The notes below the pieces were generated by a model. That model saw only the letters and a program-made list of their open reading frames with translations, searched no databases and was not told the DNA's origin. A stretch of DNA of 64,000 nt from Bacillota bacterium. Its GTDB lineage: Bacteria > Bacillota > Clostridia > Peptostreptococcales > Anaerovoracaceae. The stretch spans positions 1 to 64,000 of the forward strand of contig JAAWDM010000041.1 of assembly GCA_022793795.1 (NCBI GenBank), read 5' to 3'. Positions 20,791 to 29,859 of the stretch are shown piece after piece (position 1 is the first letter of the stretch; the number at the start of each line of letters is the position of its first letter). The position numbers were made by a program, and so were the translations under genes.

Positions 20791-21825
20791 ATGAAAAACA
20801 GAGAAGCACGTTTGCTTGCGCCTGGAAAAGTAGAAGTATTTGACTGCGATATACCAAAAGTAGAACCAGGCAAGGTTCTGGTGAAGATGGAATACTGCGG
20901 TGTCTGCGGTTCCGACGTTCACTTCTTTAAAGATGGCCGTATTGGTAGAACTATTGTAAACTTTCCTTTCGTTCAGGGACATGAATGTTCTGGCGTGGTA
21001 GCGGAAGTCGGCCAAGGCGTTACCAACTTAGCAGTAGGGGATAAAATCGTCATGGAGCCAGGGGTACCTTGCGGCTCCTGTGAGCATTGCAGAAGCGGAA
21101 ACTACAATCTCTGTGAAAAGGTGGTATTTATGGCCACGCCGCCTCACGACGGCGCTTTCAGAAATTATGTGTCCTATCCAGCAGAGTGGTGCTTCAAACT
21201 GCCAGAAAAAGTTTCGACGCTGGAAGCAGCTATGATTGAGCCTCTAGCTATCGGCGTTTACTCCGCCCATGTAGGGGATGTAAGCAACGAGGATACCGTA
21301 GTCATTACAGGAATGGGCTGTATCGGTCTGATGACTCTCATGGCATGTAAGGCCAGAAACGTGCAGAAGATTATCGTTACCGATGTGTTCCAAAACAGAC
21401 TGGATAAGGCCATAGAACTGGGCGCTGATGTAGCCATCAATGCCAAGGACGAGGATGTGGTTGCCAGAGTCAAGGAAGAGACCGAAGGAAAAGGCGGCAC
21501 AGTAGTCTTTGAATGTTCCGGTTATCCTGCCAGCATGGCCCAGGCCGTTTATCTACTCAAGCGGGGCGGCGCCATCGTACAGGTGGGCACCACAGCAGAG
21601 CCGGTTCCATATCAGTTCAATGAGCTTGTAAAGATAGAGGGGACCATTAAATCCGTGTTCAGATATAAAAATATGTTCCCGCTGTGTATCAAACTGATTG
21701 AGCGAGGTGATTTCGATTTGAGCAAGATAGACCCGGAGATTTTCGACTTTGAGGACATTGCGGCTGCCTTCGATACCGCTATCAACAGAGGTAACGAAGT
21801 GGTGAAGTGCGTGGTGAAATTCTAG
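20791..21825 (+). CDS. Zinc-dependent medium-chain dehydrogenase, sorbitol/xylitol dehydrogenase-like
   Basis: CGVCGSDVHFFKDG, GHECSGVV, CGSCEHCRSGNYNLC, ATPPHDGAFRNYV. Confidence 0.88.
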   Translation: MKNREARLLAPGKVEVFDCDIPKVEPGKVLVKMEYCGVCGSDVHFFKDGRIGRTIVNFPFVQGHECSGVVAEVGQGVTNLAVGDKIVMEPGVPCGSCEHCRSGNYNLCEKVVFMATPPHDGAFRNYVSYPAEWCFKLPEKVSTLEAAMIEPLAIGVYSAHVGDVSNEDTVVITGMGCIGLMTLMACKARNVQKIIVTDVFQNRLDKAIELGADVAINAKDEDVVARVKEETEGKGGTVVFECSGYPASMAQAVYLLKRGGAIVQVGTTAEPVPYQFNELVKIEGTIKSVFRYKNMFPLCIKLIERGDFDLSKIDPEIFDFEDIAAAFDTAINRGNEVVKCVVKF

Positions 21826-21835
21826 GAAAAACGCT

Positions 21836-22900
21836 ATGGAAACAATGAAAGCATTGATTAAAACCGATAGAGGGCCAGGCCATCTGGAACTGCAGGATTG
21901 GCCTGTGCCTGCCATCGGTGACGACGATATCTTATTAGAGGTAAAAGCTGCCGGTATCTGCGGTTCTGATATGCGGATGAAAAAGCTGGGAAATTCGGAG
22001 AACCTCAGACCTCCTGTGGTGGTAGGTCATGAGTTTGCAGGAGTCATAAAAGCCGTAGGCAAAAATGTGAAAAGTTTCTCCGTGGGAGAGAGGATCGTTT
22101 CCGACAATAGCGGCGACCTTTGCGGCGTCTGCGAACAATGCGCTAGGGGCAACTATCTGATGTGCGAGCATCGGGTAGGCATGGGTTCTGGCATGGATGG
22201 AGGCTTTGCAAAATATGTAAAGATTCCAGGCCATCTGTTGTCGGTCAATCCTCATACCCTGTACCGGATTCCAGAGAATGTTAGCTTTGAAGACGCGGCC
22301 TGCCTAGACCCCATCTGCAATGCCTATAAGGCGGTAGTGCAGGAAAGCAGCCTGATGCCAGGCCAGGATGTGGTCATCTTTGGTCTTGGAACCATAGGTC
22401 TTTTGGCGGTGCAGATTGCCAGCATCATGGGCGCGGCCAGAATTATCGGTATAGGCCGCTCCTATAATCAGCAGAGATTTGAAGTGGCAAACCAGCTAGG
22501 AGCGACCCATCTGATTTGCAGCGACAGAGAAAACCCTGTGGAGAGAATCTCAGAGATTACCCGCGGAGAGATGGTTCCTGTCATTATCGATGCGGCAGGA
22601 AAAAACGAAGTATTAGAAGCGGCCCTTCAGATTCTTACCAAGGGCGGCGAGTTTATCAAAATCGGCTATGATGATAAGCCGGTGGGCGTATCCCTAGATC
22701 GCTATGTGAATAAGGGGATACGAATCCAGGGACATTTTGCTTACGACTATGTCTCCTGGAAAAATTGTATCAAGCTTTTGGAGCTTGGAAAACTCAATGT
22801 AAAACCGATTATTACCCATAAATTACCTCTTTCGGAATGGGAGAAGGGCTTTGAACTGACCGAAAGAAGGGAGGGTATTAAGGTCATCTTAATACCTTAA
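21836..22900 (+). CDS. Zinc-binding medium-chain alcohol dehydrogenase
   Basis: AGICGSDMRMKK, GHEFAGVIKAVG, CGVCEQCARGNYLMC, GLGTIGLLAVQIA. Confidence 0.88.
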   Translation: METMKALIKTDRGPGHLELQDWPVPAIGDDDILLEVKAAGICGSDMRMKKLGNSENLRPPVVVGHEFAGVIKAVGKNVKSFSVGERIVSDNSGDLCGVCEQCARGNYLMCEHRVGMGSGMDGGFAKYVKIPGHLLSVNPHTLYRIPENVSFEDAACLDPICNAYKAVVQESSLMPGQDVVIFGLGTIGLLAVQIASIMGAARIIGIGRSYNQQRFEVANQLGATHLICSDRENPVERISEITRGEMVPVIIDAAGKNEVLEAALQILTKGGEFIKIGYDDKPVGVSLDRYVNKGIRIQGHFAYDYVSWKNCIKLLELGKLNVKPIITHKLPLSEWEKGFELTERREGIKVILIP

Positions 22901-23007
22901 AAACCAACTTACCTACCCAATTTGCCGGCTGGTCTCTTGCTCTTACCGGGCTCTCTCCGGTCGGCGCCCTTGCGAGGGTAAAAGGATTGCAGAAGGAGTG
23001 TGAAAAG

Positions 23008-23436
23008 GTGAAAAAAGGCGGAATATTAAATGCTCAGCTCATGTATGAATTGACCAAGCTGCGCCACAGAGACAAGATGGTCATATGCGACGTAGGTTTT
23101 CCTATTCCAAAGGACGCTACGGTGGTGGATGTTTCCCTCATTGACGGCGTACCAGACGCCATGACCACATTGAAGGCGGTTCTAAACGAAATCATCGTGG
23201 AAGAATATGCGGTTTCTGCCTCCATGGCAAAGCGTAACCCCAAGTATCGACAGGAACTGAAAGCTATCTTCCAAAACCAAGCCTGCAAGGAACTGGCCGG
23301 ACAGGATTTCGTGGATTACACCAAAGACGCCAAATTTTTCGTCAGAACCGGAGAGTTTCTGCCCTACTCCAACATTTTGCTGGTATCAGCCTCTGGGGTT
23401 CCTTCCGCAAGCAGCCAGTTCGACGTAAGGTTTTAG
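23008..23436 (+). CDS. RbsD/FucU family protein (D-ribose pyranase-like)
   Basis: KKGGILNAQLMYELTKLRHRDKMVICDVGFPIPKDATVVDVSLIDGVP; GTG start after AAGGAG. Confidence 0.85.
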   Translation: MKKGGILNAQLMYELTKLRHRDKMVICDVGFPIPKDATVVDVSLIDGVPDAMTTLKAVLNEIIVEEYAVSASMAKRNPKYRQELKAIFQNQACKELAGQDFVDYTKDAKFFVRTGEFLPYSNILLVSASGVPSASSQFDVRF

Positions 23437-23484
23437 AAGAGAAGGGCGTGAAAAGTAGGAACGCCCAAGATAAAGGAGAAAATC

Positions 23485-24414
23485 ATGCGAGTAAAATTCG
23501 ATACAGATACAAAGTTGCTATTTCAAATCGGCGATCCTCTGGATCATGCCTGCGCGTGCTACATCCATAACGAGATGTATGAGTTGGCTAACATTAACGC
23601 CATCAATTTAAGCCAGGTGGTAAAAAAGGGAGAACTGCCTCAGTTTATAGAGGCTTGCAAGACTTTGGGCGTTATGGGATTTGACATCACCATGCCGCAC
23701 AAGACCGACGTGATTCCTCTCTGCGATGAGGTGGAAGAGTTCAGCCGGGAATTTCAATGCGTCAATCACGTAAAAATTAGAGACGGCAAGCTAATCGGCG
23801 TGGGTCTTGACGGACTGGGTATGGCCATGGCCATTGAAGCCTCTGGCGCGAAGATTCAGGATACTACCGTGATGATGTTGGGCGCTGGCGCAGTCTCTGG
23901 CCCTATTGCCGCCGAGCTTTGCAAAATGGGCGCTAAGAAGGTCATCATTTTGAACCGCACTGTGTCCAAGGCTGAAGTGATTGCCAAGGCCCTTCATAAA
24001 TATTTTGACGATGTAACCACTGTCACCGACGGTCTGACCCCAGAAGCCATGAAAAAATATGGGCCGGAGACGGAACTTGTGGTCCAGTGTACCAATCTGG
24101 GTATGAGCGGCCACGAACAGGACTACGAAGATTTATCCTTTGTGGACTTGCTGCCAAAGTCCGCTACCATTGCTGACGTTATCTTTAACCCAGAAAGAAC
24201 CTCCATCCTTTTGGCTGGTGAGAAAAACGGCCTTCGTGTTATCAACGGCATGGGTATGCTGGTTAACCAGGAAAAAGCCATGATGAAGTTCCACTTTGAC
24301 ATCGATATGGGCGACGAGTTCGCAACAGAGGGGGAGGAGGCTTTGCTCATTGCCCTGGCCATGCGGCAGCTCCGAACCAGAAGATTAGAGGCAGCGAAAG
24401 GAGGGCGTCCATAA
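23485..24414 (+). CDS. Shikimate/quinate dehydrogenase (AroE)-superfamily oxidoreductase, divergent substrate site
   Basis: DITMPHKTD, GAGAVSGPIAAELCKMGAKKVIILNRT, INGMGMLVNQ; AroE HSxS motif replaced by HACA. Confidence 0.82.
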   Translation: MRVKFDTDTKLLFQIGDPLDHACACYIHNEMYELANINAINLSQVVKKGELPQFIEACKTLGVMGFDITMPHKTDVIPLCDEVEEFSREFQCVNHVKIRDGKLIGVGLDGLGMAMAIEASGAKIQDTTVMMLGAGAVSGPIAAELCKMGAKKVIILNRTVSKAEVIAKALHKYFDDVTTVTDGLTPEAMKKYGPETELVVQCTNLGMSGHEQDYEDLSFVDLLPKSATIADVIFNPERTSILLAGEKNGLRVINGMGMLVNQEKAMMKFHFDIDMGDEFATEGEEALLIALAMRQLRTRRLEAAKGGRP

Positions 24415-24415
24415 T

Positions 24416-25228
24416 ATGAGCAACCGAGTAGGAATCTGCGAATGGTCCATGGCGGCCAGTGGCCCTTTGGCTATCAAGTGGGCCGGAAAAATTGGATTCG
24501 ACGGGATCCAGCTGGGGGATTTGGGCGGTTCTAAGAACTGTTTCCCTCTGTGCGACCCTGTGATACAGGAGGAATATCTGGAAGCCTCCAAAAAATATAA
24601 TGTTATACTACATTCCCTTCATCTTTTCACCTTGGTGCGGGAAGGCGGATTGCAGTGCCTTCCCGATTCGCCAGAGGGAAAGCAGGCCCTTTTCAGCATT
24701 GAGAAGGGGCTGGAGGCTGCCAAGGCTTTGGGAATTCCTAAACTTTTGGTCACGTCTTACGATGCGTGCAGTATCATCAACGATTATGATTTGGAGTGTA
24801 CGGCAAAGCTCCTGCGGGCAGCTTGCGACATGGCCCAGCATTACGATGTGAAGATGGTCTATGAATGTATTTTGCCAGGTCATAAGATTCAGGAAGTGTT
24901 GGATTATGTGGGTGAGGATTTGAAGATTTGCTTCGATACTCTCAATCCGACCAAGTTCCTGCGGGGAGATGCGGTGGAAGAAATCAAGGCCTTTGGAACC
25001 AAGTGGATTGACCATGTCCATCTGAAAGACACACCTCAAAACATGAAGGGCTTTTGTCAGTTGGGAGAGGGCAGAGGTCGGTACGGGGAATGTATCGATG
25101 CCTTGAAAGAAATCGGTTTCGACGGGTGGTATATTACAGAGAACTTTTACCATACGCCGCCTATGGGAAACACAGGCAGCCTGTTTACCACAGCAGCTAA
25201 AGACCTTGAGACCATGAGAAGAATTTAA
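24416..25228 (+). CDS. Sugar phosphate isomerase/epimerase (xylose isomerase-like TIM barrel)
   Basis: MVYECILPGHKIQEVLDYV, CFDTLNPT, WIDHVHLKDT, GEGRGRYGECIDALKEIGFDGWYITENF. Confidence 0.85.
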   Translation: MSNRVGICEWSMAASGPLAIKWAGKIGFDGIQLGDLGGSKNCFPLCDPVIQEEYLEASKKYNVILHSLHLFTLVREGGLQCLPDSPEGKQALFSIEKGLEAAKALGIPKLLVTSYDACSIINDYDLECTAKLLRAACDMAQHYDVKMVYECILPGHKIQEVLDYVGEDLKICFDTLNPTKFLRGDAVEEIKAFGTKWIDHVHLKDTPQNMKGFCQLGEGRGRYGECIDALKEIGFDGWYITENFYHTPPMGNTGSLFTTAAKDLETMRRI

Positions 25229-25300
25229 TTTTAAAAGATATAAATGATATAGAAGGAGGAAGGGACGCCGGCCGGATGGCAGGGCGTTGCCAAAGAATTG

Positions 25301-26143
25301 ATGGAAGTACGCTATTCCGCAAGCGCGAGAGATTTTAAGAGATATACCACAGAGGAAACCCGCAACGAATTTCTGATTGAGGAGATTTTCCAACCAGAAA
25401 AGATAACGGCGGTATATTCCCATGTAGACCGGATTATCACCATGGGCGCCATGCCTTTGGAAAAGGATTTGATTTTGGATGAAGAGTTTGACAGCAAAAA
25501 GGACTTGGGACAGCCGTATTTTCTGGCCAGCAGAGAGATGGGCGTCATCAACGTGGGCGGCCACGGCGCAGTGGTTGTGGATGGAACCGAGTATGCGGTA
25601 GACAGATTAGAAGGACTGTACATTCCTGTAGGTACAAAGGAAGTGATCTTCAAAGCCTTTGGAAAGGAAGAGCCGCCGAAATACTATATCAGTACGGTTC
25701 CAGCTCACCACAGATATGAGGTAAAGCATATCACCATTGATAAGGCTCACGCCGACGATTTGGGTGAACAAAAGACGGCCAATGCCAGAATTCAACGTCA
25801 GTATATCCATCCATCGGTATGCGATAGCTGTTGCTTGCTCATGGGGGTAACCAGTCTGAAAGAGGGCAGCGTATGGAACACCATGCCGCCTCACCTTCAC
25901 GACAGACGGATGGAAGTCTATATGTACTTCGATGTGAAAGACGGTGAGTTTGTCAGCCATTTCATGGGCGAGCCAAAAGAGACCAGACATATTATCGTTC
26001 ACAATGAACAGGCAGTCATCAGTCCAAGCTGGTCCATTCACTCCGGCTGCGGCACTTCCAACTTCTCCTTTGTGTGGGCCATGACCGGAGAAAACAAGGA
26101 TTTTGACGATATGGAACGTTTGGAGAAAACTGCACTGAGATAG
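25301..26143 (+). CDS. kduI: 5-dehydro-4-deoxy-D-glucuronate isomerase
   Basis: RNEFLIEEIF, YSHVDRII, VWNTMPPHLHDRRMEVYMYFD, ETRHIIVHNEQAVISPSWSIHSGCGT. Confidence 0.93.
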   Translation: MEVRYSASARDFKRYTTEETRNEFLIEEIFQPEKITAVYSHVDRIITMGAMPLEKDLILDEEFDSKKDLGQPYFLASREMGVINVGGHGAVVVDGTEYAVDRLEGLYIPVGTKEVIFKAFGKEEPPKYYISTVPAHHRYEVKHITIDKAHADDLGEQKTANARIQRQYIHPSVCDSCCLLMGVTSLKEGSVWNTMPPHLHDRRMEVYMYFDVKDGEFVSHFMGEPKETRHIIVHNEQAVISPSWSIHSGCGTSNFSFVWAMTGENKDFDDMERLEKTALR

Positions 26144-26157
26144 ATACAGAATAGGGG

Positions 26158-26195
26158 AAAGGGGCGCATACCAATCTTGAATGTCGCCCTTTTCT
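26158..26195 (+). terminator. Intra-operon terminator-like hairpin between kduI and PfkB gene
   Basis: AAAGGGGCGCAT...TGTCGCCCTTTTC. Confidence 0.45.
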
Positions 26196-26233
26196 GCATG
26201 TATACGTGTATGCAGATGAGAAAGGAGTCGATT

Positions 26234-27196
26234 ATGGACATTTTATGCGTAGGCGATATGCTGGCGGATTTGATTATTCGGGAGATGCCAGAGGAAATCG
26301 TGTTTAATAATACAGCCACTCAGATCGAAGAGGTTGGTCTAAAAGGCGGTGGAGATGCACTGAATAATTCCATCGATATGTCTCGCTTGGGGAATCACGT
26401 GGCCCTCATAGGACGGCTGGGCTGTGATATTTATGGGGACTATCTCTATGAGGAGTGCGCGAAAAATGGGGTGGACATGCAGTATTGCAAAAAGAGTACA
26501 ACGGCGCCATCGCCTAAGAGCGTCATTCTCATGCAGAAAGGCGGCAATCGCAGGTTCTTTTATTTTGCAGGTTCCAACGCAGAGTTTTCTATTGACGATG
26601 TGGATCTTTCTCTGTTGGATCACTGTAAAATCCTTCAGGTGGGCGGGACCTTTCATCTGCCGGAATTCGACGGAGAAAAGGGCAGCGTGCCACTTCTGAA
26701 AGCGGCCAAGGAACGAGGTGTCATTACCTCCATGGATGTAAATACAGATTTTACCGGCAGGTGGAATGAGACCATCTGTGGCTGCTATCCGTATTTGGAT
26801 TATTTCCTGCCTAGCATTGAGCAGGCAGTTCTGATTACTGGAAAAGAGGATGTGCGGGACATGGCTGATTTCTTTTTGGAAAGAGGCGTGGGCACAGCGG
26901 TGATTAAGATGGGTTCTCAGGGCTGTTATGTGAAGAGCAGGGACGGCCAGGCATTTTACTGTGGCTGCTATAGGGTGCCTGTGGTGGAGACCACCGGTGC
27001 GGGAGATGCTTTTGTTTCTGGGTTTTTGACCAGTGTGTTGCGGGGAAAGAACTTGCGGGACTGTGTGGTTTTCGCTACAGCTTGCTCGGCCCAGGTGGTA
27101 CAGACGGTAGGAGCAAATGCTGGAATGAAAGATTACGATACGGTTTGCCGCTTTATCCAGGAGATGCCGCCACTAGAGATGCGGGATGATAAATAG
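26234..27196 (+). CDS. PfkB family carbohydrate kinase
   Basis: GGDALNNSIDMSRLG, VVETTGAGDAFVSGFL. Confidence 0.9.
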   Translation: MDILCVGDMLADLIIREMPEEIVFNNTATQIEEVGLKGGGDALNNSIDMSRLGNHVALIGRLGCDIYGDYLYEECAKNGVDMQYCKKSTTAPSPKSVILMQKGGNRRFFYFAGSNAEFSIDDVDLSLLDHCKILQVGGTFHLPEFDGEKGSVPLLKAAKERGVITSMDVNTDFTGRWNETICGCYPYLDYFLPSIEQAVLITGKEDVRDMADFFLERGVGTAVIKMGSQGCYVKSRDGQAFYCGCYRVPVVETTGAGDAFVSGFLTSVLRGKNLRDCVVFATACSAQVVQTVGANAGMKDYDTVCRFIQEMPPLEMRDDK

Positions 27197-27210
27197 GGAG
27201 GATATAAAAA

Positions 27211-28140
27211 ATGGCTTTAGTAACAACAAAAGAAATGTTTGCCAAGGCGGTCAATTCAGACTATGCCATCGGCGCTTTTAATATCAATAATATGGAAATC
27301 GTTCAGGCGATTGTAGACGCCGCAGTGCTGGAAAACTCGCCAGTGATTCTGCAGGTGGGAACCATTTCCATGAATTATCTTCGTCCCGCTTACACCGTGA
27401 AGCTGGTGGAAGCTGCGGCAGAGGATTCAGGCATTGACTTTGCCTTTCATTTAGACCATGGCGAGGACTTTGAGGTCTGCAAGCGGTGTGTAGACATGGG
27501 CTTTACCTCTGTCATGATCGATGGATCTAAACATCCTTTTGAGGAAAATATGGCGATTACCAAGCAGGTGGTGGAATACGCTCATGCCCATGGAGTCGTG
27601 GTGGAAGCAGAGCTGGGCAAGTTGGCCGGTGTGGAGGATTCGGTCAGTGTGGATGCTCGTGCAGCTACCTTTACGGTACCGGAAGAGGCTGCTGAGTTTG
27701 TGGAAAAAACAGGGGTAGATTCCCTGGCAGTGGCCATCGGAACTAGCCACGGCGCATACAAGTTTAAGGGAGAGCCTTATCTGGATTTTCAGCGTCTTTC
27801 GGAGATCCACAAGCTGATTCCTGATACGCCGCTGGTGCTTCACGGCGCTTCCTCTGTGCTGCCGGAGTACATCGACCAGTGCAACGCCTACGGCGGCGCC
27901 ATTCCATCGGCTACCGGCGTACCGGAATCCATGATTAAGGAAGCTGCCAAATACGGTATCTGTAAAGTCAATGTGGACACCGACATCAAGCTGGCTATGA
28001 CCGCTGCCGTGAGAAAACAGATTGCAGAGGACACTTCCAGCTTCGACCCGCGCAAGTACCTGGGCGCAGGTCGGGATCTGATTATCGAAATGATTCGCCA
28101 CAAGATGCAGGCCATGCTGGGAAGCAGCGGACGGCGGTAG
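27211..28140 (+). CDS. Class II fructose/ketose-bisphosphate aldolase family
   Basis: YAIGAFNINNMEIVQAIV, FHLDHGEDFEVCKRCVDMGFTSVMIDGSKHPFEENM, LVLHGASS. Confidence 0.92.
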   Translation: MALVTTKEMFAKAVNSDYAIGAFNINNMEIVQAIVDAAVLENSPVILQVGTISMNYLRPAYTVKLVEAAAEDSGIDFAFHLDHGEDFEVCKRCVDMGFTSVMIDGSKHPFEENMAITKQVVEYAHAHGVVVEAELGKLAGVEDSVSVDARAATFTVPEEAAEFVEKTGVDSLAVAIGTSHGAYKFKGEPYLDFQRLSEIHKLIPDTPLVLHGASSVLPEYIDQCNAYGGAIPSATGVPESMIKEAAKYGICKVNVDTDIKLAMTAAVRKQIAEDTSSFDPRKYLGAGRDLIIEMIRHKMQAMLGSSGRR

Positions 28141-28496
28141 GACTCTGGAGGGTGAAGTGGCCGTTGAATCTGTTGGGCAGGACATAGCGCGGCTTCAATT
28201 CCAGACAAAAAGCCAACGCGTACCTATCGAACACCTCGAAACCATTGATTTTGCAAAGGGAGTAGAGCAAAAATGTTGGCTTTCTCCGTCAAAAAAGGGA
28301 AATGTGCCAACGGAAGACACTGCATTTTATAAATTCAAAAAAACTGTTATGAAAACAATGGTATTTCCATGTGCTTTCCATAGAAAGGAATAAGTGTATA
28401 TATAAAAATAGTTTAAATTGCATATTTTAATCAATACAAAAATCCCTTATAATAGGACCATCGAGTAGATTTGTTCTAGGATAGGGGGTTTTTATA

Positions 28497-29024
28497 ATGA
28501 CAGAGAATAGCGATAAAACCAGGTCCCTTGTGATGACGGCGCTGATGGCAGCATTGGTGTTTGTAGCAACGTACCTGATTAAAATACCGAATCCAGCCAC
28601 AGGAGGCTACAGCCACATGGGCGACTGCATGATTTTTTTGGCAGTCATCATGTTGGGACGAAAAAATGGCGCCATGGCGGCAGCTTTGGGCGGAGCCCTT
28701 TCCGACCTTTTGGCAGGGGCGGCTGCATGGATTTTGCCAACCCTTGTGATTAAATATGTGATGGCCTTTATCATGGGCACCATCATTAAAGAAAACCCTG
28801 AGAGCCGGAAGCTAGAGCTGGTTGGCGCGGCCACAGGAGGCGTTTTTCAGATTATAGCGTACACGCTGGTAAAGGTTGTAATGATCGGGGTGGGGCCGGC
28901 AGTGGCTTCTATTCCAAACGTGTGTATTCAGACAACAGTGGGCGTAGCGCTTTTCGGAGTGCTGGCCAGCGCCTTATCTAAGTATATGTTCAGACTGGCA
29001 GGTAAGGGAGGCGTAAGCAAATGA
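28497..29024 (+). CDS. ECF transporter S component
   Basis: 175 aa, about 5 TM; RSLVMTALMAALVFVATYLIKIPNPATGGYSHMGDCMIFLAVIMLGRKNGAMAAALGGALSDLLAG. Confidence 0.82.
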   Translation: MTENSDKTRSLVMTALMAALVFVATYLIKIPNPATGGYSHMGDCMIFLAVIMLGRKNGAMAAALGGALSDLLAGAAAWILPTLVIKYVMAFIMGTIIKENPESRKLELVGAATGGVFQIIAYTLVKVVMIGVGPAVASIPNVCIQTTVGVALFGVLASALSKYMFRLAGKGGVSK

Positions 29025-29731
29025 AAATCATAGATGCACACGCGCATATCGGTTACATCGGTGGTTGGGCTGACGTGGGGATTACGGAAGAAGGCCTTAT
29101 AGAGCAGATGAATCGATTTGATATAGAGAAGACAGCGCTTTGTAACGAGGATAATGAGATTACCCTGGGTATGATGAAGAAATATCCAGACAGGATTATC
29201 GGAGCGGTCTATGTAAATCCCCTGAATCCGGTTACTGTGGATTTCATGGAGCGCTATTTTGAAGAGGGGTTCAAGGCTGTCAAGTTGAATCCGCTGCGTC
29301 ACGCTTACTGTGCAGATGGAGAAAGTCTAGATTCAGTTATGGAGAAGGCTCGAAAGGCTGGGGTTCCAGTCTGTATTCACAGCGGCCATCCGCCATATTC
29401 TCTGCCTTGGCAGATCGGCCTTTTGGCAGAACGCCATCCTGATGTAAAAATCATGATGATTCATATGGGCCATGGCCATGGGGTTTACATCGATGCAGCG
29501 CTGAAGATGGCTCGAAAGTATTCAAACATCTGGCTGGAAATGTCCGGGATGCCTATGCCGTCTAAAATCAAAGAGGCCTATGAGACAGTGGGCCATGACA
29601 GAATCATGTTCGGTACGGATACCCCTTTCCACGACCCTTCGGTGGAACTGCAAAAGGTATTGGTCAGCGGAGTCTCCCAGGAAGGCGTCCAGCGGATTCT
29701 CTATGATAATGCAGCGAAGTTTTTTGAATAA
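29021..29731 (+). CDS. Amidohydrolase-2 family metal-dependent hydrolase
   Basis: IDAHAHIGY, HSGHPPYSLPWQIGLLAERHPDVKIMMIHMGHG, FGTDTPFHDP; overlaps S-component gene by 4 nt. Confidence 0.85.
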   Translation: MKIIDAHAHIGYIGGWADVGITEEGLIEQMNRFDIEKTALCNEDNEITLGMMKKYPDRIIGAVYVNPLNPVTVDFMERYFEEGFKAVKLNPLRHAYCADGESLDSVMEKARKAGVPVCIHSGHPPYSLPWQIGLLAERHPDVKIMMIHMGHGHGVYIDAALKMARKYSNIWLEMSGMPMPSKIKEAYETVGHDRIMFGTDTPFHDPSVELQKVLVSGVSQEGVQRILYDNAAKFFE

Positions 29732-29744
29732 AGGATAAGAATAG

Positions 29745-29785
29745 AAGTTCCCTAAATTTTTTGTTGAAATGTAGGGAACTTTTTG
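29745..29785 (+). terminator. Terminator
   Basis: AAGTTCCCTA...TAGGGAACTTTTTG. Confidence 0.7.
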
Positions 29786-29859
29786 TTCATGTAAATGCAA
29801 TAAAAGTTCCCTATTTATGGAGGAACGGCGCTGGGAGAGTTTTTAAAGGGCAAAGTGTC

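Noticed and set aside
22901-22990. GC-rich foldable gap between dehydrogenase 2 and rbsD as a riboswitch
   Set aside because: Only short imperfect hairpins (TTACCGGGCTCTCTCCGGT...); no match to a class I know and inside an operon.
24608-25564. 318-aa minus-strand ORF spanning the isomerase and kduI
   Set aside because: Antisense to two clear conserved genes and translation is low-complexity/unrecognisable.
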